Of a stretch of 64,000 nt of DNA, positions 28,409 to 37,289 are shown in pieces. The notes below the pieces were generated by a model. That model was not told the origin of the DNA, did not search any database, and saw only the letters and a program-made list of their open reading frames with translations. The DNA comes from Pedobacter endophyticus (GTDB taxonomy: Bacteria; Bacteroidota; Bacteroidia; Sphingobacteriales; Sphingobacteriaceae), in contig NZ_CP064939.1 in assembly GCF_015679185.1 (NCBI RefSeq), positions 2,108,001-2,172,000 of the forward strand. The letters are read 5' to 3'. Within the stretch, counting starts at the first letter, position 1; the number at the start of each line of letters is the position of its first letter. The position numbers and the translations under genes are program-made.

Positions 28409-29318
28409 TTGTTTGCAATCGCTCGAAAAACAAAGCTTGCCGGGACCAGATTTTGAAGTCCTTGTTGTTCACGATGGTCCCTTTAACGAAAGCGACCTAA
28501 CTGAACTCAAAAACTTAAACTTTAAGTTCAGGCTGAGCCTGATTCAAAGCAGTATTAAAAAAGGGCCCGCAGCGGCAAGAAATCTGGGTTGGTTACAGGC
28601 CAGGTACCAGCTTATTGCCTTTACCGATGACGATTGCCTGCCGGAAGAAAATTGGTTGAGGGAAATACTGGATGCTTACCGCTTCGAAACCCTTATTGCT
28701 TATACAGGCAAAACCATTGTGCCCCTGCCCGAGCGGCCGAGCGATTTTGAACTTAACACCGCGGGCTTAGCAACTGCAGAATTTATTACCGCCAATTGTG
28801 CCTTAACCAAACAGGCATTAATAAAGGTTGGCGGATTTGATGAGCGTTTTGCTCTGGCCTGGAGAGAGGATTCTGATCTGGAATTTAAACTCATCATCAG
28901 CAACATTCCAATCAGGCGAAACAGTGCAGCAGTGGTTGTGCACCCCGTGCGCACAGTGCCCTGGGGCGTAAGCTTAAAGGAGCAGAAAAAAGGGCTTTAC
29001 GATGTGTTGCTGTTTAAGAAATATCCCGAATTGTACCGCCAGAAGATACAGCCTCGCCCCTTGTGGAACTATTACTTGTTTATTTCGCTATTCTTGCTCA
29101 CCGTTATTGCAGTAGGTATGCAAAACAAGGGAATAGCCCGGTGGACGGCTGTGCTAATGCTTATTCCCCTGGGGTGGTTTTTTTACAAGCGGATAAGAAT
29201 AACCCGTAAATCGGCAACACATATTGCCGAAATGCTGCTTACCTCAATGCTGATTCCCTTTGTTTCGGTTTATTGGCGGGGCTACGGAATTATTAAATTT
29301 AAAAAGCTGCTTTTTTAG
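28347..29318 (+). CDS. Family 2 glycosyltransferase with C-terminal membrane segments
   Basis: 323 residues. GT-A fold: ISVVIPTYNRQTLLLNCL at the start, the nucleotide-binding AFTDDDCLPEENW (about 92-104), and a catalytic-type ALAWREDSDLEF (about 170). Two hydrophobic segments (about 232-252, 255-275) anchor the C-terminus in the inner membrane. The start overlaps the carbamoyltransferase by 62 bases, so the pair is translationally tied. It would add a sugar to LPS core or another envelope glycan; donor unknown. Confidence 0.88.
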   Translation: MTQKRISVVIPTYNRQTLLLNCLQSLEKQSLPGPDFEVLVVHDGPFNESDLTELKNLNFKFRLSLIQSSIKKGPAAARNLGWLQARYQLIAFTDDDCLPEENWLREILDAYRFETLIAYTGKTIVPLPERPSDFELNTAGLATAEFITANCALTKQALIKVGGFDERFALAWREDSDLEFKLIISNIPIRRNSAAVVVHPVRTVPWGVSLKEQKKGLYDVLLFKKYPELYRQKIQPRPLWNYYLFISLFLLTVIAVGMQNKGIARWTAVLMLIPLGWFFYKRIRITRKSATHIAEMLLTSMLIPFVSVYWRGYGIIKFKKLLF

Positions 29319-29341
29319 GGAGCGCTTCGGTCGAATCTGGT

Positions 29342-29502
29342 CGCTATCGGATGACAACATGTTTTTAGGGCGTTTTCTATGAACGGTCGTCATCCTCAGC
29401 TTGACTGGGGATCCTAATGAGCAAAAACTGGGTGCCTTGCATTAAGATTCCCGCCTGCGCGGGAATGACGGTCCAAAAAACGAGAGGTGTCCACACTATA
29501 GG
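29342..29502. repeat. Right copy of a ~160-bp inverted repeat
   Basis: Reverse-complement partner of 26355-26514: it runs from GCTATCGGATGACAACATG through GAACGGTCGTC, GACTGGGGATCCTAAT and TCCCGCCTGCGCGGGAATGA to GTGTCCACACTATAGG. It starts about 23 bases after the GT2 stop. Confidence 0.85.
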
Positions 29503-29670
29503 ATTTCTCGGGAAAGAATCTGCAGCCTATAGGTTACCGCCCTTGCCCCATCACTTGCCTTTTTTGGCAGTGGGGATTTGGCGTTCGGGGTTGTATCGGC
29601 TGGGGATCCTTTGTTGCCTGCCCGTCCGGTCCAGGCGGGCGTCAATGCTATTAAGTTAAGCTTGTCAATT

Positions 29671-29694
29671 GTCATCCGATAGCTATCGGATGAC
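29671..29694. repeat. 24-bp perfect palindrome
   Basis: GTCATCCGATAG followed by its exact reverse complement. Near-copies sit at about 7969, 9077, 14690 and 26500, all intergenic. It may be a minimal REP-like unit or a protein-binding site. Confidence 0.6.
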
Positions 29695-29719
29695 GAACTT
29701 TTAAAACTCTTTATTAAAC

Positions 29720-30724
29720 ATGTTTGATAAAACAAAAATTAAGCAAATAGGAATTTTCAGGGCACTGCAACTGGGCGATATTTTATGCTCAATTCCGGCA
29801 ATGAGAAATTTAAGAGCCAACTTTCCGGCTGCTACCATTTCTTTTATTGGCTTGCCCGGAAGTAAAACCCTTATTGATCGATTCCCGAATTATTTTGATG
29901 AGTTTATTGCCTTCCCGGGCTACCCGGGATTGCCAGAGCAACCCTTTGATGAAACTGCGTTCGAAGCGTTCTCTGCAATGATGTGCGAAAGAAAGTTCGA
30001 TCTCTTATTACAAATGCAGGGTAACGGCACCATTGTAAATGAAATGCTTGCGAAATTCAGGCCGAAATGCCTCGCTGGTTTTTCACTCGATGAGGACGAA
30101 ATGACCAGTAATCCGTTTTTGATGCGCTATCCGAACTTTGGCCACGAAAGCTCGAGGCATTTAAAACTGATGTCGTTTTTAGGGCTTGAGGTGCTGCGTA
30201 AAGAAATGGAATATCCGCTATTTGGGCAAGACGTAGCGCACTTTGCTGAGAAAAACTTCCCGCTGGAGCGAAGTTACATTTGCGCACATGCCGGTTCGAG
30301 GGCTGCATGGCGCCAATGGCCCACAAAATCGTTCGCCAAAATGGCCGATCTTTGTTGTAGCAAAGGTTATCAAATTGTACTAACGGGAACCCAGGCTGAA
30401 GCAAACCTTGCTGATGAGGTGGCCGCAGAAATGAAATACAAGCCGCTTAATTTGGCCGGACAAACTGATCTTGGCACCCTGGGCGTGCTGCTCAATCACT
30501 CATCGGGTTTGATTGCAAACTGCACAGGCATATCGCACATTGCGGCGGGACTAAAGGTGCCGAGTGTGATAATCAGCATGGATGGCGAACCGGAGCGATG
30601 GGCACCGGTTGATCAGGAACTTCATTACACTATCGACTGGACAAAATATCCGGATGAAAATCTGGTTCAGGAAGCGGTGCTACAGCGGTTGCTTCGTCAA
30701 CCAACCCGCTCAGCTGTTCAATAA
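29720..30724 (+). CDS. GT9 glycosyltransferase (heptosyltransferase type)
   Basis: 334 residues. Typical GT9 opening (IGIFRALQLGDILCSIPAMR), the acceptor-side loop, and the donor-binding C-terminal half with YICAHAGSRAAWRQWP, IVLTGTQAE, NLAGQTDLGTLGVLL and NCTGISHIAAGLKVPSV. GT9 enzymes transfer heptose from ADP-heptose to LPS core at the inner face of the inner membrane. The heptose pathway genes next door support that donor. Its last 95 bases overlap the convergent GT9 gene. Confidence 0.9.
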   Translation: MFDKTKIKQIGIFRALQLGDILCSIPAMRNLRANFPAATISFIGLPGSKTLIDRFPNYFDEFIAFPGYPGLPEQPFDETAFEAFSAMMCERKFDLLLQMQGNGTIVNEMLAKFRPKCLAGFSLDEDEMTSNPFLMRYPNFGHESSRHLKLMSFLGLEVLRKEMEYPLFGQDVAHFAEKNFPLERSYICAHAGSRAAWRQWPTKSFAKMADLCCSKGYQIVLTGTQAEANLADEVAAEMKYKPLNLAGQTDLGTLGVLLNHSSGLIANCTGISHIAAGLKVPSVIISMDGEPERWAPVDQELHYTIDWTKYPDENLVQEAVLQRLLRQPTRSAVQ

Positions 30725-31748
30725 CTTGTTGTGGGGTTGGATATGGAATGTTCTGCGCATAATACTTTTCGTTTACGGCACGGATAATTTGGTTAGCGCT
30801 CCGCAGTTCTTCGGGCACGCTGAACTCCAAAAGCCGATGTTTAGACTTGTAAGGGGTATGTTGTGGGTTGGTTTGTGCGTAAAGGGCAACCAGGGGAGTT
30901 TTGAGCGCTACCGCCAGATGCATTGGCCCGGTATTTACGCTGACCATACATTTAGCCTGCTTAATTATAGCGGTTAAGTCCTGCAAATTCAGCTTACCCG
31001 CCAAATTGATGGCTCCATGCCCAATTTCGTTTACCAGCCGTTGGGCGAAACTGCTTTCGGCGGCAGAACCTGTAAACACCACAGGCAGTTGGTATTGCTC
31101 AATCAACAGTTTAGCTAAAACAATCCAATGTGCTTTTGGGTACTGACGTTTATTTTCTGATACGCCAGTATGCAGCACAAAGTAGCCTTTTGGAGTGAAA
31201 TCGTAGCGCTCAAGCAATGCGAAGGCTGATTGTGGTACCGGCTCAGTAATTTTAATGGTGTCGTCCGCGACATCTGCCTTTAAAAACCTCGCTAAATTTA
31301 AGTCCCGCTCAACCTGATGCCTGATTAACGAAAATGGCTCGTCATCGGGCAGCCAATGGGTAAGCAAGCCGTATAAATTTTCTCTTGAATAAGCGGCCCG
31401 ACATGGTATTCCTGCAAGGTAAGCCAGCATTAAACAGGGAGCCGGGTTTTGACTGTACACATTGAAAAGAATGCAGCCATCAAAGGATCTTTGCTTTAAA
31501 GTTTCTATTAAATGGTCTACATTTTCGGTAGTTGTCGAATCGAATTTCAGCCAGGGAAGATCGAATGCTATTTGCTCGTCAATCTCTTCGATCATTGCGG
31601 CAACTTCACTGGCCTTGGTAGAGCAAAGGACGGTTATTTTACAATTGAAACTTTTTTTAATTGCCCGTATGGCCGGCGATGACATCAATAAATCGCCCAT
31701 ATTGTCTGGCCGGATGATCAGCATATTTTTGCAATTGCGAAATTCCAT
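30630..31748 (-). CDS. GT9 glycosyltransferase (heptosyltransferase type), second copy
   Basis: 372 residues. Starts MLIIRPDNMGDLLMSSPAIR after a short lead, and has FVLHTGVSENKRQYPKAHW, VVFTGSAAESSFAQ, NLAGKLNLQDLTAII and NTGPMHLAVALKTPLVALY, the GT9 donor-site set. Final gene of the leftward heptose cluster, 262 bases after hldE. Compared with the other GT9 it is longer at the C-terminus; that extension is the part lying antisense to its neighbour. Distinct acceptor positions for the two GT9 enzymes are likely. Confidence 0.9.
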   Translation of the reverse strand: MEFRNCKNMLIIRPDNMGDLLMSSPAIRAIKKSFNCKITVLCSTKASEVAAMIEEIDEQIAFDLPWLKFDSTTTENVDHLIETLKQRSFDGCILFNVYSQNPAPCLMLAYLAGIPCRAAYSRENLYGLLTHWLPDDEPFSLIRHQVERDLNLARFLKADVADDTIKITEPVPQSAFALLERYDFTPKGYFVLHTGVSENKRQYPKAHWIVLAKLLIEQYQLPVVFTGSAAESSFAQRLVNEIGHGAINLAGKLNLQDLTAIIKQAKCMVSVNTGPMHLAVALKTPLVALYAQTNPQHTPYKSKHRLLEFSVPEELRSANQIIRAVNEKYYAQNIPYPTPQQVIEQLSGLVDEATAVAPLPEPDFHPDILSSR

Positions 31749-32010
31749 AGTGGTTATGGTAATTTTTTTATGTTAATAATTTGAGTACGGGCTCGTCATA
31801 TTGAAAACCTCACACCCGCCGCCCTATCGAATCCCGATTTTTTCATCGGGAGAGATATCTCTTGCCGAGGAGCACAAGCCATCCACAGCACTTAGCTAAC
31901 CTGCCCCACGCAGGCGGGGATTTCTCCTTGAGCTGTGCCAAAGACACTCCTTTGGGAAAAAGCTCCAGTTCAAAATGACGAATTCAGGAGCATCCTGTGC
32001 CAAACCCACC

Positions 32011-33504
32011 TCAATTGACCGCAATTGGTGCGGCAAATACGGCATTTTCCCTAATCTTGCTGATCATGTTGGTAGTCGATCGATCGGCTACCATTGGCAA
32101 AAAGATAATCTCACAGCCAAGTTTTTTCAACGTACGTTCTTCTGGCAGATATTTGTCGCGGTAATCGCCCCCCTTAACAAAAACATGCGGCCTGATCTGC
32201 TGCACCAATGAAATCGGCGTATCGTCGCCCGCCTTACCGAAAGGAATAATATAATCGATGCAGCTCAATTCCGACAAAACATCTATCCGGTCTTTTAGGC
32301 TATTGATCGGCCGTTCGGGTCCTTTTAACCGCCTGATGCTTTCATCGTTATTTAACCCAACAATAAGCACATCGCCCTGCGCCTTTGCGCCCCGCAAATA
32401 ACTTACGTGTCCGCTATGCAGAATATCGAAGCAACCATTGGTAAACACAATCTTCCTGCCTTTTTTTTCGAGCTCGGCCCGCAATGCCTTAATTGCCTGA
32501 ATGCTTTCGAGGCATTTACCGGGCTCGGAAGTTTGGTTTGCCAAATCGCTAAGGGCACATACCGACGTTTGCGGCTGCTGAACTACCTGATGCGCCGCCG
32601 CAATGGCGAGGCTTACCATGGTTTCGAGATCGGCATTTGCTGCGAGTGCCATTAGTGCCGTGGCTAAAAAGGTATCGCCTGCGCCGCTAACTTTCGGGTT
32701 TTGAACTTGCGGCACCGCTTTATGAAATTTGAAGGTACCTTTTTCAAATGCGCACACGCCCTGTGCATCCAGAGTTAATAACACAAGCTGGGCGGCGGTT
32801 TTTGCGTAAAGCGTTTCGCCGAGCTGGCTCCATTTCGGCAAATCGGGTCTTGGATTTTCGCCTTGACCGATTAGCACACTGGCCTCCTGACAGTTTGGCT
32901 TTACAATTGTGGGCTTCAGTTTGAGGTAACGGTGGTAATTCTTGGTATCTAGCGCCATTACCTTGGGCTGTTCGGCGCTCAGCTCTTCCAATTTAGCAAT
33001 CAATGCATCAACCAGTATTCCTTTGCCATAATCGGCAATAAAAACGGCGTCGGCTTCGCGGTATAATTGCTCGAGTGCGGTTTTCATCGTCTGTTCGATA
33101 TCGGTAGAAATGGCATGGGTTGAGCCTTCATCAAAACGAACAAGTAGCTGACTATCTGAACTTACCCGGGTTTTATAAAGTGTGGTTCGCTCGCTTACCT
33201 TAAAAATATGGTCAGTTTTTAAGCCTGCGGTTTTTAACAGGTTATGAGCAGTAATGGCATAATCATCATTACCGCAAGCACTTAAAAAAGATACATCTGC
33301 CCCCAATGCGGCCAAATTTGCGGCTACGTTAGCGGCACCGCCGAGGCAGTATTTTTTGTCTTGCACATCAATTACCGGGACGCTGGCTTCGGGCGCAATG
33401 CGGCTGCAGGTTCCCTGTACATACACATCAACGATCAGTTCGCCGATTACAAGCACCTTTTTTGATTTAAATCTTTTCAATATGTTGGTCGCTTTGCCAG
33501 TCAT
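32011..33504 (-). CDS. hldE: Bifunctional heptose-7-P kinase / heptose-1-P adenylyltransferase
   Basis: 497 residues from the ATG at 33504, which has AAAGAAAG before it; an earlier Met at 33534 is possible. N-terminal PfkB/ribokinase domain about 1-320 (VLVIGELIVDVYVQGTCSRI, GGAANVAANLAALG, PKVSGAGDTFLATAL with the catalytic Asp) and C-terminal cytidylyltransferase-like domain about 345-490 (FTNGCFDILHSGHVSYL with HSGH, GLNNDESIRRLKGPERPIN). It phosphorylates D-glycero-D-manno-heptose-7-P at C1 and, after GmhB acts, makes the ADP-activated sugar. It overlaps gmhB by 38 bases. Confidence 0.95.
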   Translation of the reverse strand: MTGKATNILKRFKSKKVLVIGELIVDVYVQGTCSRIAPEASVPVIDVQDKKYCLGGAANVAANLAALGADVSFLSACGNDDYAITAHNLLKTAGLKTDHIFKVSERTTLYKTRVSSDSQLLVRFDEGSTHAISTDIEQTMKTALEQLYREADAVFIADYGKGILVDALIAKLEELSAEQPKVMALDTKNYHRYLKLKPTIVKPNCQEASVLIGQGENPRPDLPKWSQLGETLYAKTAAQLVLLTLDAQGVCAFEKGTFKFHKAVPQVQNPKVSGAGDTFLATALMALAANADLETMVSLAIAAAHQVVQQPQTSVCALSDLANQTSEPGKCLESIQAIKALRAELEKKGRKIVFTNGCFDILHSGHVSYLRGAKAQGDVLIVGLNNDESIRRLKGPERPINSLKDRIDVLSELSCIDYIIPFGKAGDDTPISLVQQIRPHVFVKGGDYRDKYLPEERTLKKLGCEIIFLPMVADRSTTNMISKIRENAVFAAPIAVN

Positions 33505-34075
33505 AAAATCTTTCTTTTTGGTTGATAAATTCAACAGCTTCTAAAAAATCGCTTGCAATAAAATCGGGCACTCTTTGCAAATTACCGTTTAAACTCCATT
33601 CGGTTTCGTTGCCATTGTCGATCAAAATGGATTGACAGCCCGCCAATTTGCCTGCCTCCACATCGTTAAGGATATCGCCAATCATCCACGAGTTGGGCAG
33701 ATCGATAGCGTGGTCTTTTGCGGCTTTTAACAACATGCCTTCGGCTGGTTTTCTGCAATTGCAAACGGTGTTATAAGGCTTTACAGTTCCATGTGGATCA
33801 TGCGGACAGAAGTAAAATCCGCTGATGTTAATTTGATGCTCCTTAAAAAGATCGAGTAATCCGTGTTTGAGCTCCTCAAAGGCATCTACTGTAAATAGCC
33901 CTTTGGCTATTCCCGATTGATTAGAAACGATGATTAGCAGGTAATCTTTTTGCAATTCCCGTAATCCCTCGATCACACCTTGGTTAAAGGTAATCAGGTT
34001 GAGATCGACATTGTAGGGAATATCGGGAATGAGGGTTCCGTCTTTATCTAAAAAAATAGCGGGCTTAACTTCCAT
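33467..34075 (-). CDS. gmhB: HAD-IIIA heptose-1,7-bisphosphate phosphatase
   Basis: 202 residues. HAD motif I is FLDKDGTL (Asp10, Asp12), motif II VSNQSG, motif III with Lys near CRKPAEGML, and motif IV GDILNDVEAG. A zinc loop of the histidinol-phosphatase/GmhB type is visible (FCPHDPHG ... CNCRKP). It removes the C7 phosphate between the two HldE reactions. It starts 11 bases inside the end of the GT4-GmhA gene. Confidence 0.93.
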   Translation of the reverse strand: MEVKPAIFLDKDGTLIPDIPYNVDLNLITFNQGVIEGLRELQKDYLLIIVSNQSGIAKGLFTVDAFEELKHGLLDLFKEHQINISGFYFCPHDPHGTVKPYNTVCNCRKPAEGMLLKAAKDHAIDLPNSWMIGDILNDVEAGKLAGCQSILIDNGNETEWSLNGNLQRVPDFIASDFLEAVEFINQKERFYDWQSDQHIEKI

Positions 34076-35996
34076 AGCTTCCTAACCTTTTTCCGTTCAA
34101 CGCATAATCGGCGCCAAGCAAAACATCCTGTCCTTTAACGGCCAATGTTCGTTCTTTTGCAGTAGTTTTGCTGGTGTAAAGGGCGTTAAAGAGACGGTTT
34201 TCGATAATGGTACACAGCAAGTGTACGAGATGGAGGTGCAGTTCTTGAATCCTTTGGGTACTATCTGATGGAACCACGAGGTTAAGGTGCCCGTAATTGA
34301 GCGATTTCCCTCCCGTTTTGCCGAGCATATTGATGCAGAACATGCCTTTTTTACGGGCCATTTGCATCGCTTTTATAATGTTATCAGAATTTCCGCTGGT
34401 GCTCATACACAGTAAGATGTCGCCTTCACTTCCGAATGCCTGCACTTGCCGGGCAAATATATCATCGTAGCCAAAATCGTTAGCCCAGGCCGTAATTATT
34501 GCGGTATCGGAGTTGAGGGAAATGGCTGGCAAACCTTTTCGGTGCGGAATTTCGAACCTACCAACCAGTTCGGCTACAAAATGCTGACTTTCTGCGGCAC
34601 TACCTCCGTTTCCACAAACGAGGATTTTATGGCCTGCCTTGAGCGCTTTGGCCATTGTTGAACCAGCTATTGAAATCAGGCTGGATAGTTCGGCCGCGGT
34701 TTTTTGAAAGGTGTAAGCGGCTTCTTCAAAGGCAGAACCAATCATATTCAGCTCCGCGTTCTGCACGTCCATTTTCCGATCGTGGATAGCCTTGTAACAG
34801 GCGTCCATTTGCTCGGCTACCTGCTGCCATGTAAAATGCCTCCTTACGTGCTCGATGGAATTTTTGCCCATTTTAAAAAGGCGATCCTGATCGGGCAGCA
34901 ACTCGTTCAACTTTTCGGCCAGTTCTTCGGGGTTTTTAGGGTCTACAAGGTACCCGGTTACGCCCTCAACAACGGTATGCTTTATTCCTCCAACCCGCGA
35001 GCCGATTACAGGGGTTCCGCAAGCCATCGATTCAAGGGGTGTTATGCCAAAGGGCTCATACCACGGAGTGGTTAAAAACACATCGGCAGCGCCGTAATAG
35101 TATTTCAACTCGTCGCGGTTTTTTCTGCCTACAAAATGTACCTGATCTAAAATACCAAGATTATGGGCCAGTTCGCGAAGGCGATTAAGCTCGAGGTCGT
35201 TTTCAACGTCGCTGCTCTCGCCGCCCACAATTACAAGTTTTGCAGGTTGGTTGAGCTTCACTTTTGCAAAAGCTTCAATCACGTTGTCGATCCCTTTTCG
35301 CCGCACCATTCGGCCAAGCTGCAGCACTACCCGCTCGTTGTGTGGTAGGTTTAGCATGGACCTGCACTCTTTTTTGGGAATGGGGTAAAAATGTTCGGGA
35401 TTGAAGCCACAAGGAATGGTGACAATTTTTTCGGGCGCTGCCTGATAGAATTTGATGAGATCGCTTTCATCTTGCGGACACTCAGCGATGATTTTATCGG
35501 CATTTTTAACGATCAATCGCTCCAAATCTGTTCTTTCGGCCGGAAAGCGGTCCATTTCTCCCTGATGAAGCGAACGGATATGGCCCAGGGCATGGAAGGT
35601 AATAACGAAGGGTACGTCGAGCTTTTCTTTTAACTCCATGGCCACCACTCCGGACATGAAGAAGTTGGCATGAATAAGCTCGTAGTTGAGGTTGTTATCA
35701 ACGATAAACCTTTCCATTTCTTTTCGAAAGGTGGGCATATACGGAAGGAGTTCTTCTTTGGCCACAACGGTTGGCGGGCCGGCGGTAATAAGTACTACCC
35801 TAACGCCTGGCGCAAACTCGTTTACCTGCTTGTCTTTTGGTTGATCCCTGCGGGTAAATATGTCAACCTCGTACCCCATTTTGGCCAATTGGATGGCCAG
35901 TTCGGCCACGTAAACGTTTTGACCTCCGCTGTCGGTTCCTCCAAGCAATGCCAGTGGTGAGGCGTGCTCGCTGATAAATGCTATCTTTCTTTTCAT
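34065..35996 (-). CDS. Fusion of GT4 glycosyltransferase and phosphoheptose isomerase (GmhA-like SIS)
   Basis: 643 residues in one unbroken frame. Residues 1-405 are a GT4 enzyme of the sucrose-synthase/phosphate-synthase-like group (LGGTDSGGQNVYVAELA near the start, VLQLGRMVRRKG, and the donor-site PWYEPFGITPLESMACGTPV). Residues 445-605 are a SIS domain of GmhA type (CGNGGSAAESQHF 461-473, MSTSGNSDNI, STQRIQELHLHLVHLLC). GmhA converts sedoheptulose-7-P into D-glycero-D-manno-heptose-7-P, the substrate of HldE. No separate gmhA is present in the window. It has an ATG start one base after the preceding gene ends. Confidence 0.9.
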   Translation of the reverse strand: MKRKIAFISEHASPLALLGGTDSGGQNVYVAELAIQLAKMGYEVDIFTRRDQPKDKQVNEFAPGVRVVLITAGPPTVVAKEELLPYMPTFRKEMERFIVDNNLNYELIHANFFMSGVVAMELKEKLDVPFVITFHALGHIRSLHQGEMDRFPAERTDLERLIVKNADKIIAECPQDESDLIKFYQAAPEKIVTIPCGFNPEHFYPIPKKECRSMLNLPHNERVVLQLGRMVRRKGIDNVIEAFAKVKLNQPAKLVIVGGESSDVENDLELNRLRELAHNLGILDQVHFVGRKNRDELKYYYGAADVFLTTPWYEPFGITPLESMACGTPVIGSRVGGIKHTVVEGVTGYLVDPKNPEELAEKLNELLPDQDRLFKMGKNSIEHVRRHFTWQQVAEQMDACYKAIHDRKMDVQNAELNMIGSAFEEAAYTFQKTAAELSSLISIAGSTMAKALKAGHKILVCGNGGSAAESQHFVAELVGRFEIPHRKGLPAISLNSDTAIITAWANDFGYDDIFARQVQAFGSEGDILLCMSTSGNSDNIIKAMQMARKKGMFCINMLGKTGGKSLNYGHLNLVVPSDSTQRIQELHLHLVHLLCTIIENRLFNALYTSKTTAKERTLAVKGQDVLLGADYALNGKRLGSYGS

Positions 35997-35997
35997 G

Positions 35998-36978
35998 TTA
36001 GTTAATTTGGTAGGTGTTTACATTGCGCACAACTTCTTCGAAAAGCTGTTTCCAATCGCTTGCAAACCGCTTGATATCAAATTTTTGGCGGGCATGTTCG
36101 TGTGCATTTCTGCCCATTTCCTGTGCAGTGGCTGGCTGTTCGAGCAGCATTTGCATGTAATCGACCAGTTCTGAAACGTTGGTAGATACAAATCCTGAAT
36201 AGCCGTTTTTGATCTTTACGGCCATTTCGGTTGTGGCAAGGCCCACAATCGGCAAACCGAGCATCATGGCCTCGCATACCGCAAGCCCCAGGCTGGTATA
36301 TCTGATCGGGTTAAAAAAGAAGCGGTATTGAGAAACGAATGCCGGCAAATCGGGGTGCAGTACTTCGCCAATGCCGTAGCTTTCGGCACCCATGCCCACT
36401 AAATCCAAAGGTATTTGTTTCCGTACCTGCTCAAAAATATCGAGACCGAGCAAGCGTCCTCTGGTGGGCAAATTGTTAATTACCACGATGCCCCGTTCTT
36501 TATTTCCTTGATAACTAAAAGGATGTGGCAACACACCGTGTTCAATTACTCGGGTTTTTAAGCCGCTACAATCCCACATCAGGGCATTGAAATGGGTAAC
36601 GTGCACCACCAGCACGTCTTCCTCGCGAACGGGATGCCGGGCGTTGGTTGGGTGATCCCAGGGCGGATCGTGCTCGAGATAAATTCGTGGTAAGGTGCGT
36701 TGCGATTCGGATAAAATGTTGTACTGATCTATCAGGTAATTTTCGTCGGTTTGGAAAAGGATAATATCGAAATCCATATTTCTGACTTCGGAGGCATGAA
36801 CTTCAATCACATTGTCGCCAAAAGGGAATGTTTCGCCCCGGCCTACGTAACCTGTTGATCGCTCATCGTTATAGGGAATGTAAAGGTCGTAATCGCCTTG
36901 CGAAAGATACAGCAGGTAACTGCCGTGAATGTGCCATGTAAATACTCGTAAGCGTCCGTTTGATAAATTATTCGACAT
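35998..36978 (-). CDS. GT4-like glycosyltransferase
   Basis: 326 residues. The N-terminal half (LRVFTWHIHGSYLLYLSQ ... IYLEHDPPWDHPTNARHP) and C-terminal half (PIRYTSLGLAVCEAMMLGLP, the GT-B donor-site region) fit a compact GT-B enzyme. It lacks a canonical EX7E but has Leu-Ala-Val-Cys-Glu in that place. First gene of the leftward operon, one base from the fusion gene. Donor and acceptor unknown; probably an LPS or glycolipid sugar transferase. Confidence 0.82.
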   Translation of the reverse strand: MSNNLSNGRLRVFTWHIHGSYLLYLSQGDYDLYIPYNDERSTGYVGRGETFPFGDNVIEVHASEVRNMDFDIILFQTDENYLIDQYNILSESQRTLPRIYLEHDPPWDHPTNARHPVREEDVLVVHVTHFNALMWDCSGLKTRVIEHGVLPHPFSYQGNKERGIVVINNLPTRGRLLGLDIFEQVRKQIPLDLVGMGAESYGIGEVLHPDLPAFVSQYRFFFNPIRYTSLGLAVCEAMMLGLPIVGLATTEMAVKIKNGYSGFVSTNVSELVDYMQMLLEQPATAQEMGRNAHEHARQKFDIKRFASDWKQLFEEVVRNVNTYQIN

Positions 36979-37088
36979 ATTTCGTGTTCGTTACTTGATA
37001 GGTATGCTTATCATGAATCTTAAATAATGTTACTGCACCATGTTTGGCCTTCAGTGTAAAGGCTGTTACACTGCGCTCTTAAAAGTCT

Positions 37089-37289
37089 TTAAGGCGTTGG
37101 GGTGGTTGTGGTGCCGCTGTCTCTCATGCTGCTGTCAACAATTGTCGAATCTGGCATTGTTGTGTCGGGTGTTGTTGATGTCATAGCGGTATCAGTACTG
37201 GTTGAATCTAATGCGCCAGATTTTGAATCAGAGTTGCAAGAGGCCATAAACATTGCCACTGCGGCTACCATTAAGATGTACTTTTTCAT
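37089..37289 (-). CDS. Small Ser/Thr/Asp-rich lipoprotein
   Basis: 66 residues. A lipoprotein signal (MKKYILMVAAVAMFMASC, Cys18) is followed by an unstructured tail of Ser, Thr, Asp and Pro (TAMTSTTPDTTMPDSTIVDS). No domain is recognisable. It lies upstream of the heptose operon with 110 bases between, on the same strand, but co-transcription is not evident. Confidence 0.65.
   Translation of the reverse strand: MKKYILMVAAVAMFMASCNSDSKSGALDSTSTDTAMTSTTPDTTMPDSTIVDSSMRDSGTTTTPTP

Larger units (their letters stand above)
29319..29719. other. Intergenic region made of repeats
   Basis: It consists of the right inverted repeat (29342-29502), a CCTGCCCGTCCGGTCCAGGC-type GC-rich patch (29618-29640) and a palindrome at 29671-29694. 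No gene is supported. Confidence 0.6.

Noticed and set aside
26355..29502. Classic composite transposon
   Set aside because: The inverted repeats carry no transposase and no target duplication was seen, so only an inversion or mobile-cassette hypothesis is kept.
34065..35996. Two separate genes joined by an assembly error
   Set aside because: The frame is continuous with a plausible linker and both parts have complete motifs; I found no stop or shift, though read evidence is not available.
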